Part shown: positions 8,079-17,040 of the stretch, piece after piece
Layout of the letters: each line of letters opens with the position of its first letter
Position numbering within the stretch: the stretch's first letter is position 1
DNA from: Catalinimonas alkaloidigena
GTDB lineage: Bacteria; Bacteroidota; Bacteroidia; Cytophagales; Flexibacteraceae
DNA: 64,000 nt
Assembly: GCF_900100765.1 (NCBI RefSeq)
Contig: NZ_FNFO01000003.1
Span: 310,001 to 374,000 of the forward strand
Direction of reading: 5' to 3'
The notes under the pieces: model-generated
What the model saw: the letters and a program-made list of their open reading frames with translations, nothing else
Database searches by the model: none
Told to the model about the DNA's origin: nothing
Program-made: the position numbers and the translations under genes

Positions 8079-8843
8079 ATGGCATTTCAGATTAAAAAAG
8101 AGCGCGGGTTTACGTACATAGATGAAGGAGAGGGCGATGTGCTGCTGCTGCTGCACGGCCTGTTCGGAGCGCTCAGCAACTGGGACCGGGTCATTGCCGA
8201 CTTCAGTCCCACCCACCGCGTTGTGATTCCGGTCATGCCCATCTACGAGATGCCCATCAAAGAAGCGGGCATCGGTGGCCTAGTCGATTTCATCCAAGAG
8301 TTCGTGGCCTTCAAGCAGTTAACCGACCTGACGCTACTCGGCAATTCGCTGGGTGGGCATGTCGCGTTGGTGTACACACTGAACAATCCAAACAATGTGC
8401 GCCGTTTGGTGTTGACAGGTAGCTCAGGTCTCTTCGAAAATGCAATGGGCGGTTCTTTCCCGAAGCGGGGCAGCTACGACTACATCAAAGAGCGTGTCGC
8501 GTATACATTTTACGATCCGGCTACGGCAACCAAAGAACTGGTCGACGAGGTGTTCGACATTACGAAAAGCATTCCGAAGTGCATGCGCATTGTGGCCATT
8601 GCCAAGTCGGCACAGCGCCATAACGTCTCGAAAGATATTCAGCGTATCCAGGTCCCGACACTTTTGGTATGGGGTTTGAACGATACCATTACACCGCCCA
8701 TGGTTGCTCACGATTTCAACCGCCTGATTCCTGGTTCGGAGTTATGGTTTGTTGACAAATGCGGTCACGCACCGATGATGGAGCACCCGGATCGGTTTAA
8801 CCAGATTTTAAGTCATTTTCTGGAAGTTACTCAAGTTGTATGA
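8079..8843 (+). CDS. Alpha/beta hydrolase (254 aa)
   Basis: Serine hydrolase of the alpha/beta fold with a complete triad: nucleophile S90 in GNSLGG, acid near D202 in WGLNDTITPP, and His near 230 in KCGHAPMMEHP. The oxyanion HGLFG lies at about 26-30. The C-terminal layout resembles C-C bond hydrolases and esterases, but the substrate is unknown. The frame extends upstream, but the ATG at 8079 follows a promoter-like box and opens directly on the first strand, so the longer form is not used. Its end overlaps the CBS-domain gene by four bases (ATGA), a sign of translational coupling. Confidence 0.88.
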   Translation: MAFQIKKERGFTYIDEGEGDVLLLLHGLFGALSNWDRVIADFSPTHRVVIPVMPIYEMPIKEAGIGGLVDFIQEFVAFKQLTDLTLLGNSLGGHVALVYTLNNPNNVRRLVLTGSSGLFENAMGGSFPKRGSYDYIKERVAYTFYDPATATKELVDEVFDITKSIPKCMRIVAIAKSAQRHNVSKDIQRIQVPTLLVWGLNDTITPPMVAHDFNRLIPGSELWFVDKCGHAPMMEHPDRFNQILSHFLEVTQVV

Positions 8844-9505
8844 CGGCCGAAGAACTCATCAATCCGCTGATTCCTGCGCTTAAACCAAGCGACACGGTGC
8901 AACGTGCATTAGCCTGGATGGAAGAATTTGCCATCCGACAATTGCCTGTTGTCCAGGATCGTCGTTACCTGGGCATGGTCAGCGAGGCGATGTTGATGGA
9001 CGGCAATCAACCCGAGGCTTTAATCGGTAGTGTGGAATTAATCGCCGAAAAAGCTTACGTAGGTTACTTCCAGCACTTTTACGAAGTAATCCGGATCGCC
9101 ATCGATAACGGAGTGCACACCGTGGCGGTACTTGACGAAGATCAGCTTTATGCAGGCGTCGTGACGGTGAACGATACGTTAGCCGCGTTTGCGCAAAGTT
9201 ACGCCGTACAGCGGCGGGGTGGCATTCTGGTGTTAGCCCTTACGGAGCGCGACTATTCGCTTTCGGAGATCAGCCGCCTTATTGAGTCGAACGACATGAA
9301 AGTGCTCAGTGCCTTTGTGACCTACGATGAGCAAGATGCCAACCGACTGCGCCTCACCTTAAAGCTGAACCAGACCGACATTTCGCACGCCACCGCCACG
9401 CTGGAGCGTTTTGGCTACCACATTGTGGCACAGTTTCACGAAAACGAAGCACAGGATTCTGAACGGGAGCGCTTAGACATCCTGTTGAAATATCTTAATA
9501 TTTAA
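8840..9505 (+). CDS. CBS domain protein (221 aa)
   Basis: Likely cytoplasmic regulatory protein with a tandem pair of CBS motifs in the N-terminal 130 residues (PSDTVQRALAWMEEFAIRQLPVV; then the second half with GVHTVAVLDEDQLYAGVV), which usually bind adenosine nucleotides. The C-terminal 80 residues (GGILVLALTERDYSLSEISRLIESN...) look like an ACT-type regulatory fold. No catalytic domain is seen. The same pairing of a CBS protein with nadK downstream is common in Bacteroidota, which suggests a role in nucleotide or NADP balance, by inference only. ATG start overlapping the previous stop. Confidence 0.87.
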   Translation: MTAEELINPLIPALKPSDTVQRALAWMEEFAIRQLPVVQDRRYLGMVSEAMLMDGNQPEALIGSVELIAEKAYVGYFQHFYEVIRIAIDNGVHTVAVLDEDQLYAGVVTVNDTLAAFAQSYAVQRRGGILVLALTERDYSLSEISRLIESNDMKVLSAFVTYDEQDANRLRLTLKLNQTDISHATATLERFGYHIVAQFHENEAQDSERERLDILLKYLNI

Positions 9506-9541
9506 GCGGCCCCGCTTATCTTCGTTTCGCTCGTAAGATTT

Positions 9542-9549
9542 GTATTTTG
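9542..9549 (+). promoter_or_regulatory. Near-match promoter box ahead of nadK
   Basis: GTATTTTG followed by CGCC, resembling TAnnTTTG with a shortened spacer, 94 bases before the nadK ATG. The same TTTGCGCC ending recurs at 11648. Confidence 0.4.
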
Positions 9550-9643
9550 CGCCCTAACTCACAACCCATTTCTTCGTAAGAGAGGAAGTACCCATAAAGT
9601 ATAGTCTGTGCCGGCCGTTGCGCTGGAGAGTGCACCGTCGCTT

Positions 9644-10516
9644 ATGAAAATTGCTATTCACGGTCGGGATTTCAAAAGCGTGTATATCCCTTCGGTGCAG
9701 CTCATTTTCAATAAGCTCCAGAAATATGGTACGGAACTTCTGCTTAATCAGGGATATGCGAGCATCTTGCAGAAGAACGGCATCGAAACGGGTCCCCACC
9801 ACCTTTTCAACACCCGTCACGAACTTGATGCCGACTTGGTCATCAGCCTGGGTGGCGATGGTACTCTATTGGAAACCGTCACTTACGTAGCCGAAAAAGA
9901 AACGCCCATCTTAGGCATCAACATCGGTCGATTGGGTTTTCTGGCGACTACTTCCAACGACCAGATCGACAGTGCCCTGGCGCAAGTCATGGAAGGCTAC
10001 TACGAGCACGATTGCCGAACACTGGTAAGATTGGAGTCCGATTGTAATCTTTTTCAGGGATTAAATTTCGGCTTGAACGAATTTACCATCCTGAAGCGTG
10101 ATACTTCGTCGATGATCGTCGTACACACTTATATCGATGGTGAATACCTCAATTCTTACTGGGCAGACGGCTTAATTGTCGCTACACCCACGGGCTCAAC
10201 CGGTTATTCGTTAAGTTGCGGTGGGCCGGTTGTATTGCCTGATTCAAAGAATTTTATAATTTCGCCCGTTAGTCCGCATAATCTTAACGTACGCCCGATG
10301 GTTGTATCCGACACCAGCGTTATTTCGTTTGAAATAGAAGGACGTAGTAATAATTTTCTGGTTTCGCTCGATTCTCGCTCCGAAACCGTCGATGCAGGTG
10401 TGCAATTGGCGGTGCGAAAGGAGGATTTTCAGGTGAAACTGGTCAAACTGAACGGATATAACTTTTTAAATACACTCCGAAGTAAGCTGAATTGGGGCTA
10501 TGATATCAGGAACTAA
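9644..10516 (+). CDS. nadK: NAD kinase
   Basis: Phosphorylates NAD to NADP in the cytoplasm. The 290 residues carry the defining GGDGT motif at 70-74, the NE/D motif (GLNEFTILKR) in the middle and the glycine-rich TPTGSTGYSLSCGGP (about 183-197) of the C-terminal beta-sandwich domain, followed by SPHNLNVRP. The ATG at 9644 opens on the first strand (MKIAIHGRD); the frame extends 12 codons upstream but without family similarity. It precedes two DUF6089 genes, uppS and bamA, an order common in Bacteroidota. Confidence 0.96.
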   Translation: MKIAIHGRDFKSVYIPSVQLIFNKLQKYGTELLLNQGYASILQKNGIETGPHHLFNTRHELDADLVISLGGDGTLLETVTYVAEKETPILGINIGRLGFLATTSNDQIDSALAQVMEGYYEHDCRTLVRLESDCNLFQGLNFGLNEFTILKRDTSSMIVVHTYIDGEYLNSYWADGLIVATPTGSTGYSLSCGGPVVLPDSKNFIISPVSPHNLNVRPMVVSDTSVISFEIEGRSNNFLVSLDSRSETVDAGVQLAVRKEDFQVKLVKLNGYNFLNTLRSKLNWGYDIRN

Positions 10517-10567
10517 GTTCTAATGCTTACCTTTGGGTTCTCGCAGGTCGCAAATGTCAAGTGGAAT

Positions 10568-11629
10568 ATGAAAAAACTATTTTTACTTCTAGTACTTTTC
10601 GTTGGAATGTTCGCGCTCGATTTCGAGGCACAAGCACAACAACGAAGAAGGCAAACCGTCATGCGGCGGCAGAGCCGACGGATTTCTACCTTCACCTCGC
10701 GTGTAAAGTTTGCCGCGGTTAAACGTTACGCCACGGTAGGAGTAAGTGTGGGCGCCGCCAACTACTTTGGCGATTTGGTGCCTCGCACGTCAGTCATCAG
10801 TACTGATTTCTCCTTGACAAGACCTAGTATTGGCATTTACGCTACCAAGCGTATTCACCCGCACGTGGAAGTAGGTGGTAGCTTTTCGTGGATTCGCATC
10901 AGCGGCAGCGATTTTCGTTCGCAAGATCCTGACGACCCGGTGGCTAAATACCGCTACCTGCGTAATCTCCATTTCCGGAATGATGTGAAAGAGCTTTCGC
11001 TTTTTGCTTCTTACGACCTCATCGGCAACAACTCGGTCTACATTCGTCGTGCACCTTTGAACCCCTACGTGTTTGGAGGAATCGGCGTCTATCTGCACGA
11101 ACCCCGTGCCAAAGCACCGGAAGAGTTTGGCGGCAAATGGGAAGCCTTGCGGCCCCTCCGAACGGAAGGACAAACGTCTCCTTATTCGTCGATTCAGCTT
11201 GATATTCCCCTGGGCATCGGTGTTAAATACGCCGTGGCTACCAACTTTGACTTGGCGTTTGAAATCGGTTACCGGATCAACTTTACCGACTATCTGGATG
11301 ACGTAAGCACGTTCTTCCCCGATCCGGCCGATCTGCCTTCAGATTTGGCCCGTGCCATGTCATACCGCTCCGGCGAAGCCAACGATATCCTTTCGGGTGA
11401 CCCCAGAAACCTGGATGCGGTAATGCCCGGCAACTTCACCGTGGTGACCAATCCTGACTTTCCTTCTGCCCAGTACATCGTGGTAAAATCTTCGAAAGGC
11501 AATGCTGAAACTCAAGGATACGGTCCCGGTTCCATCCGTGGTAACCAAGGAAAAGACTTCTTTATCGTGACGGCCTTGAAGCTGCGTTACATCATAGCGA
11601 ACCGCGGCACGGCACCGAAATTCCGGTAA
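10568..11629 (+). CDS. DUF6089 family outer-membrane beta-barrel protein (353 aa)
   Basis: Exported protein: signal peptide MKKLFLLLVLFVGMFALDFEAQA (residues 1-23), then a basic stretch and a beta-rich body with the family features GVSVGAANYFGDLVP, PSIGIYATKRIHPHVEVGGSFSWIRISG and FEIGYRINFTDYLDDVS. The alternating pattern and the aromatic strand ends indicate an outer-membrane barrel of the DUF6089 type. Its function is unproven; constant linkage to uppS and bamA points to outer-membrane assembly. The body has an insert after YLDDVSTFFPDP that the next gene lacks. The ATG at 10568 opens the signal peptide; an earlier in-frame start at 10523 would spoil it. Confidence 0.85.
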   Translation: MKKLFLLLVLFVGMFALDFEAQAQQRRRQTVMRRQSRRISTFTSRVKFAAVKRYATVGVSVGAANYFGDLVPRTSVISTDFSLTRPSIGIYATKRIHPHVEVGGSFSWIRISGSDFRSQDPDDPVAKYRYLRNLHFRNDVKELSLFASYDLIGNNSVYIRRAPLNPYVFGGIGVYLHEPRAKAPEEFGGKWEALRPLRTEGQTSPYSSIQLDIPLGIGVKYAVATNFDLAFEIGYRINFTDYLDDVSTFFPDPADLPSDLARAMSYRSGEANDILSGDPRNLDAVMPGNFTVVTNPDFPSAQYIVVKSSKGNAETQGYGPGSIRGNQGKDFFIVTALKLRYIIANRGTAPKFR

Positions 11630-11647
11630 TAATTTTAGAGCGGCGCG

Positions 11648-11654
11648 TACTTTG
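11648..11654 (+). promoter_or_regulatory. Near-match promoter box for the second DUF6089 gene
   Basis: TACTTTG followed by CGCC, one base short of TAnnTTTG, 25 bases before the ATG at 11680. Confidence 0.4.
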
Positions 11655-11679
11655 CGCCTGATTTGCTCGTTTGCGTACT

Positions 11680-12381
11680 ATGAGAAAAGTAGGAAAAGCC
11701 TGTATGCTCTTTCCTATTTTTTTTGCTGCCTGGTTTCCGTTACAAGTGGCAGCACAAAAAATAGAGATCGGGGCAGCACTGGGTGGATTTAATTACAAAG
11801 GGGACATTAATCCGTTCTGGCATGTCGCTAACTTCCGACCATCCGGCGGTTTGTTCCTGCGCTATAACGTGTCGCCTTCGTTCGTGCTGCGTGGCAACGT
11901 ACAGGGAGGCTGGCTGACGGGCAATGCCCGGCGCGCCAGCGATGCCTACCTCTCGGAATTTGCCGATAGCCTGGATCTTGCGTTTTCCACCACGCTGTTC
12001 GAAGTGGCGGCCATCGCAGAGTATAATTTTTTCGACTTTCGAAACGAAAAGTACCGCCGGTGGAGTCCCTACATTTTTGGCGGAGTAGCCATGTTTATGT
12101 TTTCGCCAGCCGTGACGCGCGAAAACGCCGATCCCTTCTTTCTGCAGCCTTCGTTACCCTTCGGTGTGGGCATGAAGTACATTTTGAGCCGAAACTGGAA
12201 CTTGGGTCTGGAGTTAGGAACCCGAAAAACATTTACCGATTACCTGGACAATGCCAGCGATACCGATCTCCCCACGCAACTGCAACGCGGGAATCCGTAT
12301 ACACAGGACTGGTATGGGTTTCTGGGGGTTACGATCAGTTACACCATTTACACCGTTCCCTGCCCTTACTTCGGTGACTAA
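11680..12381 (+). CDS. DUF6089 family outer-membrane beta-barrel protein (233 aa)
   Basis: A shorter relative of the preceding gene: signal peptide (hydrophobic residues 8-24, cleavage likely after VAA), then EIGAALGGFNYKGDINP, PSGGLFLRYNVSPSFVLRGNVQGGW, YSPYIFGGVAMFMFSP-like segment and LGLELGTRKTFTDYLDNAS. The strand order matches the first DUF6089 protein, including the TDYLD motif, so the two are paralogues from a duplication, now diverged. Probably an outer-membrane protein of unknown role. ATG at 11680 chosen because it starts the signal peptide. Confidence 0.85.
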   Translation: MRKVGKACMLFPIFFAAWFPLQVAAQKIEIGAALGGFNYKGDINPFWHVANFRPSGGLFLRYNVSPSFVLRGNVQGGWLTGNARRASDAYLSEFADSLDLAFSTTLFEVAAIAEYNFFDFRNEKYRRWSPYIFGGVAMFMFSPAVTRENADPFFLQPSLPFGVGMKYILSRNWNLGLELGTRKTFTDYLDNASDTDLPTQLQRGNPYTQDWYGFLGVTISYTIYTVPCPYFGD

Positions 12382-12421
12382 AACTATCGCCTGAAAGCGT
12401 TCGGGAAGCGGTGCAAATTTG

Positions 12422-12429
12422 TTAACTTG
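12422..12429 (+). promoter_or_regulatory. Near-match promoter box ahead of uppS-bamA
   Basis: TTAACTTG followed by CGCC, resembling TAnnTTTG with one T missing, 68 bases before the uppS ATG. Confidence 0.35.
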
Positions 12430-12497
12430 CGCCCTGTTTTTCTGCACGATCGCCTCAGTTGTGCGTGTTCATAGCTTTATCACCGTATCCCTAACTG

Positions 12498-13250
12498 ATG
12501 AACGGGAAAGATCGCATAAATCAGGGCAATTTGCCGCGTCATATTGCCGTTATAATGGACGGTAATGGTCGATGGGCCAAAAAACGCGGAGCCATGCGCG
12601 TGTTTGGCCATCGCAATGCCATTAAAGCCGTTCGTGAAACGGTGGAAGGATGTGCCGAACTGGGAGTGGAATTCTTGACACTGTATGCATTCTCTACGGA
12701 AAATTGGGGGCGTCCGCAAGAAGAAGTTGACGCGTTGATGCAGTTGCTGGTGTCTACCATTCGGAACGAATTGCCCACGTTGCAAAAAAACAAGATTCGG
12801 CTAGCAACGATCGGACATACCGAACGGCTCCCCAAAGCCTGTCAGCAAGAACTACACGAAGCGATTCAATTGACGAGCAGCAACGATCGTATGACCCTTG
12901 TGCTGGCGCTGAATTACAGTGGTCGCTGGGAGATTATGGATGCTGTACGGCAACTGGCCCGCGAAGTTGAGCAGAAACAGTTGTTGCCTGACGATATTGA
13001 CGAAGCCGTATTTCGACGTGCGCTGAACTCTTCCGCTATTCCCGATCCGGAATTATTGATCCGAACGAGCGGTGAAATGCGCATCAGTAATTTCTTTCTG
13101 TGGCAAATGGCCTATACGGAGCTCTTTATCACTGAGGTGCTATGGCCCGATTTTCGTAAGCAACATTTGCATGAAGCTATCCTCGCTTATCAGAAACGTG
13201 AGCGCAGGTTTGGACTTGTAACTGAAAATAGTATATCCCCTGGTTCGTGA
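12498..13250 (+). CDS. uppS: Isoprenyl transferase (undecaprenyl diphosphate synthase)
   Basis: Cis-prenyltransferase that builds the C55 lipid carrier for peptidoglycan and surface polysaccharide. The 250 residues show all signatures: HIAVIMDGNGRWAKKRG with catalytic D21, GHRNAIKAVRE, the TLYAFSTENWGRP motif (about 65-77), LNYSGRWEI in the middle and DPELLIRTSGEMRISNFFLWQMAYTE near the C terminus. Length is normal. Four bases separate it from bamA, so the two are cotranscribed, tying lipid-carrier supply to outer-membrane assembly genes. Confidence 0.97.
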   Translation: MNGKDRINQGNLPRHIAVIMDGNGRWAKKRGAMRVFGHRNAIKAVRETVEGCAELGVEFLTLYAFSTENWGRPQEEVDALMQLLVSTIRNELPTLQKNKIRLATIGHTERLPKACQQELHEAIQLTSSNDRMTLVLALNYSGRWEIMDAVRQLAREVEQKQLLPDDIDEAVFRRALNSSAIPDPELLIRTSGEMRISNFFLWQMAYTELFITEVLWPDFRKQHLHEAILAYQKRERRFGLVTENSISPGS

Positions 13251-13254
13251 CGGC

Positions 13255-15789
13255 ATGAAGCGCTATTTATCCTCCCTCCTGCTTTTCTTACTCCTTTCTC
13301 CTGCCTATGCTCAGTTTCGCTTAGGCCAGCAGCCCCTCCAGACTTCTCCGTCGCTTGACTATGGCAATCCTCAGAAATACGAAATTGGTGGCATCACCAT
13401 CAGCGGCGTAAAGTTTCTGGACGAAAACGCGCTTATTTCCATCACCGGCCTGAAAGTAGGCGACCAGATTACCGTGCCCGGTGAGGAGATCAGCAATGCC
13501 ATCAAGAAGTTATGGGACCAGGGCATTCTAGGAGATATTGAGGTCAACGTGACCAAAGTGGAAGGCAACTACATCTTTCTGGACTTCTACATGAAAGAGC
13601 GGCCACGCCTGTCGCGCTTCAATTTCAAAGGAGCACGGAAATCCGACATTTCCGATTTGCGGGATAAAATCAACTTGATCCGGGGGCGCGTCATCACCGA
13701 CGCATTGGTTAAGAACGCTCAGAATACCGTCCGCAAGTATTATATGGATAAAGGGTTTCTGAACGTGGAGGTCAACATCACCCAACAAGATGATACGATC
13801 CTCAGCAACAGCGCCTCTCTTCTGATCAATGTTGACCGGGGTAATAAAGTCAAGGTCAATACTATTAACATCGCAGGCAACGAAGAATTCAGCAACAAGC
13901 TGATTCGTCGTAAGCTTAAAGAAACCAAACAGAAAAATGCCTGGCGTTTTTGGAAACCCTCCAAATACACACGCGCTAACTTCGAAGAAGACAAAGAAAA
14001 GCTTATTGCCTATTACAATGCCCAGGGGTATCGTGATGCCGCCATTGTCAGCGATACGGTGTACCGCCACGATGAGGAGACGATCAACATCGACATGACG
14101 ATCTACGAGGGCACCAAGTATTACTTCCGAGACATTACCTGGACCGGCAACTACGTATATGACGACGAGGTGCTACAGCGCGTTTTGAGCATCGAGAAAG
14201 GTGATGTGTATAATCTGGAAACGTTGCAGAAACGTTTGCAATTCAATCCCACCGGCCTTGACGTAAGCTCGCTCTACCTGGATGATGGCTATCTGTTCTT
14301 TAATGTCGATCCGGTGGAAGTACGCGTCGAGGGTGACTCGATCGATATTGAGATGCGGATTACGGAAGGTGCTCAGGCCGATATCAAGACGGTCAATGTA
14401 ACGGGGAACACCAAAACCAGCGATCACGTCATCCTGCGGGAAATTCGTACGCTCCCGGGGCAGAAATTTAGCCGCACGGCGCTGATTCGTTCGCAACGTG
14501 AGCTGGCTCAGCTCGGCTACTTCGATCCGGAGCAAATCGGCATCAATCCCGTTCCTAATCCCGCCGACGGCACGGTAGACATCAATTATACCGTGGTGGA
14601 ACGTCCCAGTGACCAAATCGAGCTTTCTGGGGGCTGGGGTGGTTACTACGGCTTTGTAGGTACACTGGGGGTTACGTTCAACAACTTCTCCCTGCGCAAC
14701 GCGGGCAAACTTCGCAACTGGCGTCCTCTGCCGGCGGGCGATGGTCAGCGTCTGTCCGTGCGAATGCAAGCCAGCGGCCGTTCGTACCAGACCTATTCTC
14801 TCTCGTTTATGGAACCGTGGCTGGGTGGAAAACAGCCCAACGCATTTAGCGTTAACCTAAGCCACTCCAATCAGAACATTTACCAAAATGTCTACGATGT
14901 CAGAAGCCCACGTACCGGCGGTCTGGGCATCACAAGCATCAGTTTAGGTTTGGGGCGGCGTCTGCGCTTCCCGGACGACTACTTTTCGCTCAACAACTCG
15001 TTGACTTTCCAGCGTTACGCACTGGATAATTACACTTACGCCCGGCAGTTTGGCCTTAGCGTTACGGACGGGAACTACAACAGTGTCGTGCTTAACAGCA
15101 CCTTATCGCGCAATAGCATTGACCAGCCTACCTTCCCCACCAGTGGCTCTTCGCTTACTCTATCGGTTAGCTTGACGCCCCCTTATTCGCTCTTGTTAGA
15201 GGACCAACTGCCTAGCGATGTCGTCGATCCCATTGGCTTCAACAATCGCTGGTTAGAGTATCATAAGTGGATGTTCGATGCGTCGTGGTTCATTCCGCTG
15301 GCCAAAAAGTTGGTCATTAACACCCGCGCGCATATGGGCTTTATCGGGAATTACAACTCAGCCTTGGCCATTACGCCATTCGAACGCTTTGTGATGGGGG
15401 GTAGCGGTATTTCTGGCTTTAACTTCTTAGTAGGACGTGAACTGATAGGGTTGCGTGGTTATCAAGACAACCAGATTGTCCCTTACAATCCTAAAACCGG
15501 TCAGACTGACAACGGGGTTATCTATAACAAGTTTGTTACTGAACTGCGGTACGCCATTTCGACCAACCCCTCTGCTACTATTTTTGTGCTGGCGTTTGCG
15601 GAAGGAGGAAACAACTGGGGAACTTATAAAGATTACAATCCCTTCACCCTATACCGCTCCGCAGGGGTCGGCGCTCGTATCTTCATGCCTGCATTTGGGA
15701 TGATTGGTATCGACTACGGTAAGGCTTTCGATGGTCCGAAGAGCCTACACAACGCCTTTACTTTCACGATTGGTCAACAAATTCGATAG
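13255..15789 (+). CDS. bamA: Outer membrane protein assembly factor BamA
   Basis: Central insertase of outer-membrane beta-barrel proteins. The 844 residues have a signal peptide (MKRYLSSLLLFLLLSPAYA), five POTRA domains over about residues 40-440 and a 16-strand barrel to the end. The POTRA pattern is visible in GGITISGVKFLDENAL, LSRFNFKGARKSDI, KVNTINIAGNEEFS, YYFRDITWTGNYVYDDEV and IKTVNVTGNTKTSDHVI. The RGY motif of loop 6 (IGLRGYQ) lies near residue 733. Followed two bases later by two OmpH/Skp chaperone genes. Bacteroidota members are often longer than the E. coli protein, as here. Confidence 0.96.
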   Translation: MKRYLSSLLLFLLLSPAYAQFRLGQQPLQTSPSLDYGNPQKYEIGGITISGVKFLDENALISITGLKVGDQITVPGEEISNAIKKLWDQGILGDIEVNVTKVEGNYIFLDFYMKERPRLSRFNFKGARKSDISDLRDKINLIRGRVITDALVKNAQNTVRKYYMDKGFLNVEVNITQQDDTILSNSASLLINVDRGNKVKVNTINIAGNEEFSNKLIRRKLKETKQKNAWRFWKPSKYTRANFEEDKEKLIAYYNAQGYRDAAIVSDTVYRHDEETINIDMTIYEGTKYYFRDITWTGNYVYDDEVLQRVLSIEKGDVYNLETLQKRLQFNPTGLDVSSLYLDDGYLFFNVDPVEVRVEGDSIDIEMRITEGAQADIKTVNVTGNTKTSDHVILREIRTLPGQKFSRTALIRSQRELAQLGYFDPEQIGINPVPNPADGTVDINYTVVERPSDQIELSGGWGGYYGFVGTLGVTFNNFSLRNAGKLRNWRPLPAGDGQRLSVRMQASGRSYQTYSLSFMEPWLGGKQPNAFSVNLSHSNQNIYQNVYDVRSPRTGGLGITSISLGLGRRLRFPDDYFSLNNSLTFQRYALDNYTYARQFGLSVTDGNYNSVVLNSTLSRNSIDQPTFPTSGSSLTLSVSLTPPYSLLLEDQLPSDVVDPIGFNNRWLEYHKWMFDASWFIPLAKKLVINTRAHMGFIGNYNSALAITPFERFVMGGSGISGFNFLVGRELIGLRGYQDNQIVPYNPKTGQTDNGVIYNKFVTELRYAISTNPSATIFVLAFAEGGNNWGTYKDYNPFTLYRSAGVGARIFMPAFGMIGIDYGKAFDGPKSLHNAFTFTIGQQIR

Positions 15790-15791
15790 GT

Positions 15792-16349
15792 ATGAAAAAG
15801 TTGGCATCATTATTTCTACTTATTTTTGTGTTTAGCACCACTGCACAGGCACAGAAATGGGGGTATTTTAACTCCGAATTTGTGCTGAGCAAGATGCCCG
15901 AGTATCAGCAAGCGCAAGCTGAGTTCGACCAACTGGCGCAAGGGTGGATGGAAGAAATCAATGCCATGAACGAGGAAGTCGAACGCATGCGTAGCGAGTA
16001 CCGTGCTGAAGAAATTCTGCTGACGGACGAGATGAAAAAAGAGCGTCTGGCCGCCATTGAAGAGAAGGCCAGTGCCGCCCGTGAGGAGCAGAAGAAGATA
16101 TTTGGCTTCGAAGGGTTGATGTTTCTGAAACGGCAGGAACTTATCAAACCGGTGCAGGATCAGGTGTTTGAGGCGGTAGAGAAAGTCTGCAGATCAAAAC
16201 GATTGCAAATGATGATCGATAAGTCCAGTGACGGGATGGCCTTGGTATATACTGATCCTCGGCATGACTATACGGACTATGTGCTGGAACAACTGGGATT
16301 GGGCGATCCGAATGACGTGATCGACAACGAACGGTACCAAAACAAATAA
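15792..16349 (+). CDS. OmpH/Skp family periplasmic chaperone 1
   Basis: Periplasmic chaperone holding unfolded outer-membrane proteins for BamA. The 185 residues start with a signal peptide (MKKLASLFLLIFVFSTTAQA), then WGYFNSEFVLSKMPEYQQAQAE, the OmpH opening, a long coiled coil (about residues 50-115) and the C-terminal strands LQMMIDKSSDGMALVYTDPRHDYTDYVLEQLG. Skp works as a trimer; the paired strands and coiled coil fit that. It begins two bases after the bamA stop and is followed by a second copy, a duplication typical of Bacteroidota. Confidence 0.93.
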   Translation: MKKLASLFLLIFVFSTTAQAQKWGYFNSEFVLSKMPEYQQAQAEFDQLAQGWMEEINAMNEEVERMRSEYRAEEILLTDEMKKERLAAIEEKASAAREEQKKIFGFEGLMFLKRQELIKPVQDQVFEAVEKVCRSKRLQMMIDKSSDGMALVYTDPRHDYTDYVLEQLGLGDPNDVIDNERYQNK

Positions 16350-16405
16350 GAGCAAATTAACCAAACCTATTATCTATTCTATTGTAAACTGTGTTGACTA
16401 CGACC

Positions 16406-16978
16406 ATGAGACATAAACTTATTTTTGCTGCGCTTGCTGCCTTCTTGCTTTCTTTCGGTGCTATGGCACAAACCCAAGGAAGCACCAAGCCGATGAAGTT
16501 TGGCTATACGAATGTGAGCTATATTCTGAGCGTAATGCCCGAAAGCAAGCAAATCGAATCTGAATTAGGCACTTACAGCCGCCAGCTGGAAAATCAGCTA
16601 AAGGCAAAAGCAGAAGATTTCCAATCGCGTGTAGAAAACTACGAACGCGGTCAGACCACGATGACCGCTGAAGCGCGCGCCAACACCGAGCGTGAACTGC
16701 AGCAAATGCAGACGCAAATTCAGCAATTCCAACAGGAAGCTGAAAATAACCTTCAGAAAAAGCAGATGAGCTTGCTGGAGCCGGTTACAGAAAAAATTTC
16801 TAAAGCCATTAGAAGCGTGGCCGAAGAAAACGGTTACACCTACATTTTCAACTCAGATGCAGGTTTGGGGACTACCCAGATTCTTCTGCATGCCCCCGAT
16901 GAAGACAATGTTACGAACCTAGTGCTTAAGAAATTAGGCGTACAGCCTCCGGCCAACGCAACGGGAGCGAGTAAGTAA
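16406..16978 (+). CDS. OmpH/Skp family periplasmic chaperone 2
   Basis: Second Skp-like chaperone, 190 residues: signal peptide MRHKLIFAALAAFLLSFGAMA, then FGYTNVSYILSVMPESKQIESEL, a glutamine-rich coiled coil (about residues 60-125) and the closing strands YTYIFNSDAGLGTTQILLHAPDEDNVTNLVLKKLG. Compared with the first copy it has a more Gln/Asn-rich coil, so client range may differ. The ATG at 16406 starts the signal peptide; an upstream GTG at 16391 is less likely. A strong terminator follows at 17000, ending the bamA transcript. The glutamate racemase often found next in Bacteroidota is absent. Confidence 0.93.
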   Translation: MRHKLIFAALAAFLLSFGAMAQTQGSTKPMKFGYTNVSYILSVMPESKQIESELGTYSRQLENQLKAKAEDFQSRVENYERGQTTMTAEARANTERELQQMQTQIQQFQQEAENNLQKKQMSLLEPVTEKISKAIRSVAEENGYTYIFNSDAGLGTTQILLHAPDEDNVTNLVLKKLGVQPPANATGASK

Positions 16979-16999
16979 ACAACTCCACGCTTGATCTTC

Positions 17000-17032
17000 A
17001 AAGCCTTTCAACTGAGTTGAAAGGCTTTTTTG
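17000..17032 (+). terminator. Intrinsic terminator of the bamA-ompH transcript
   Basis: AAGCCTTTCAACT (17001-17013) and AGTTGAAAGGCTT (17015-17027) form a long stem followed by a T-run, 22 bases beyond the second ompH stop. Confidence 0.9.
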
Positions 17033-17040
17033 TTGCCACT

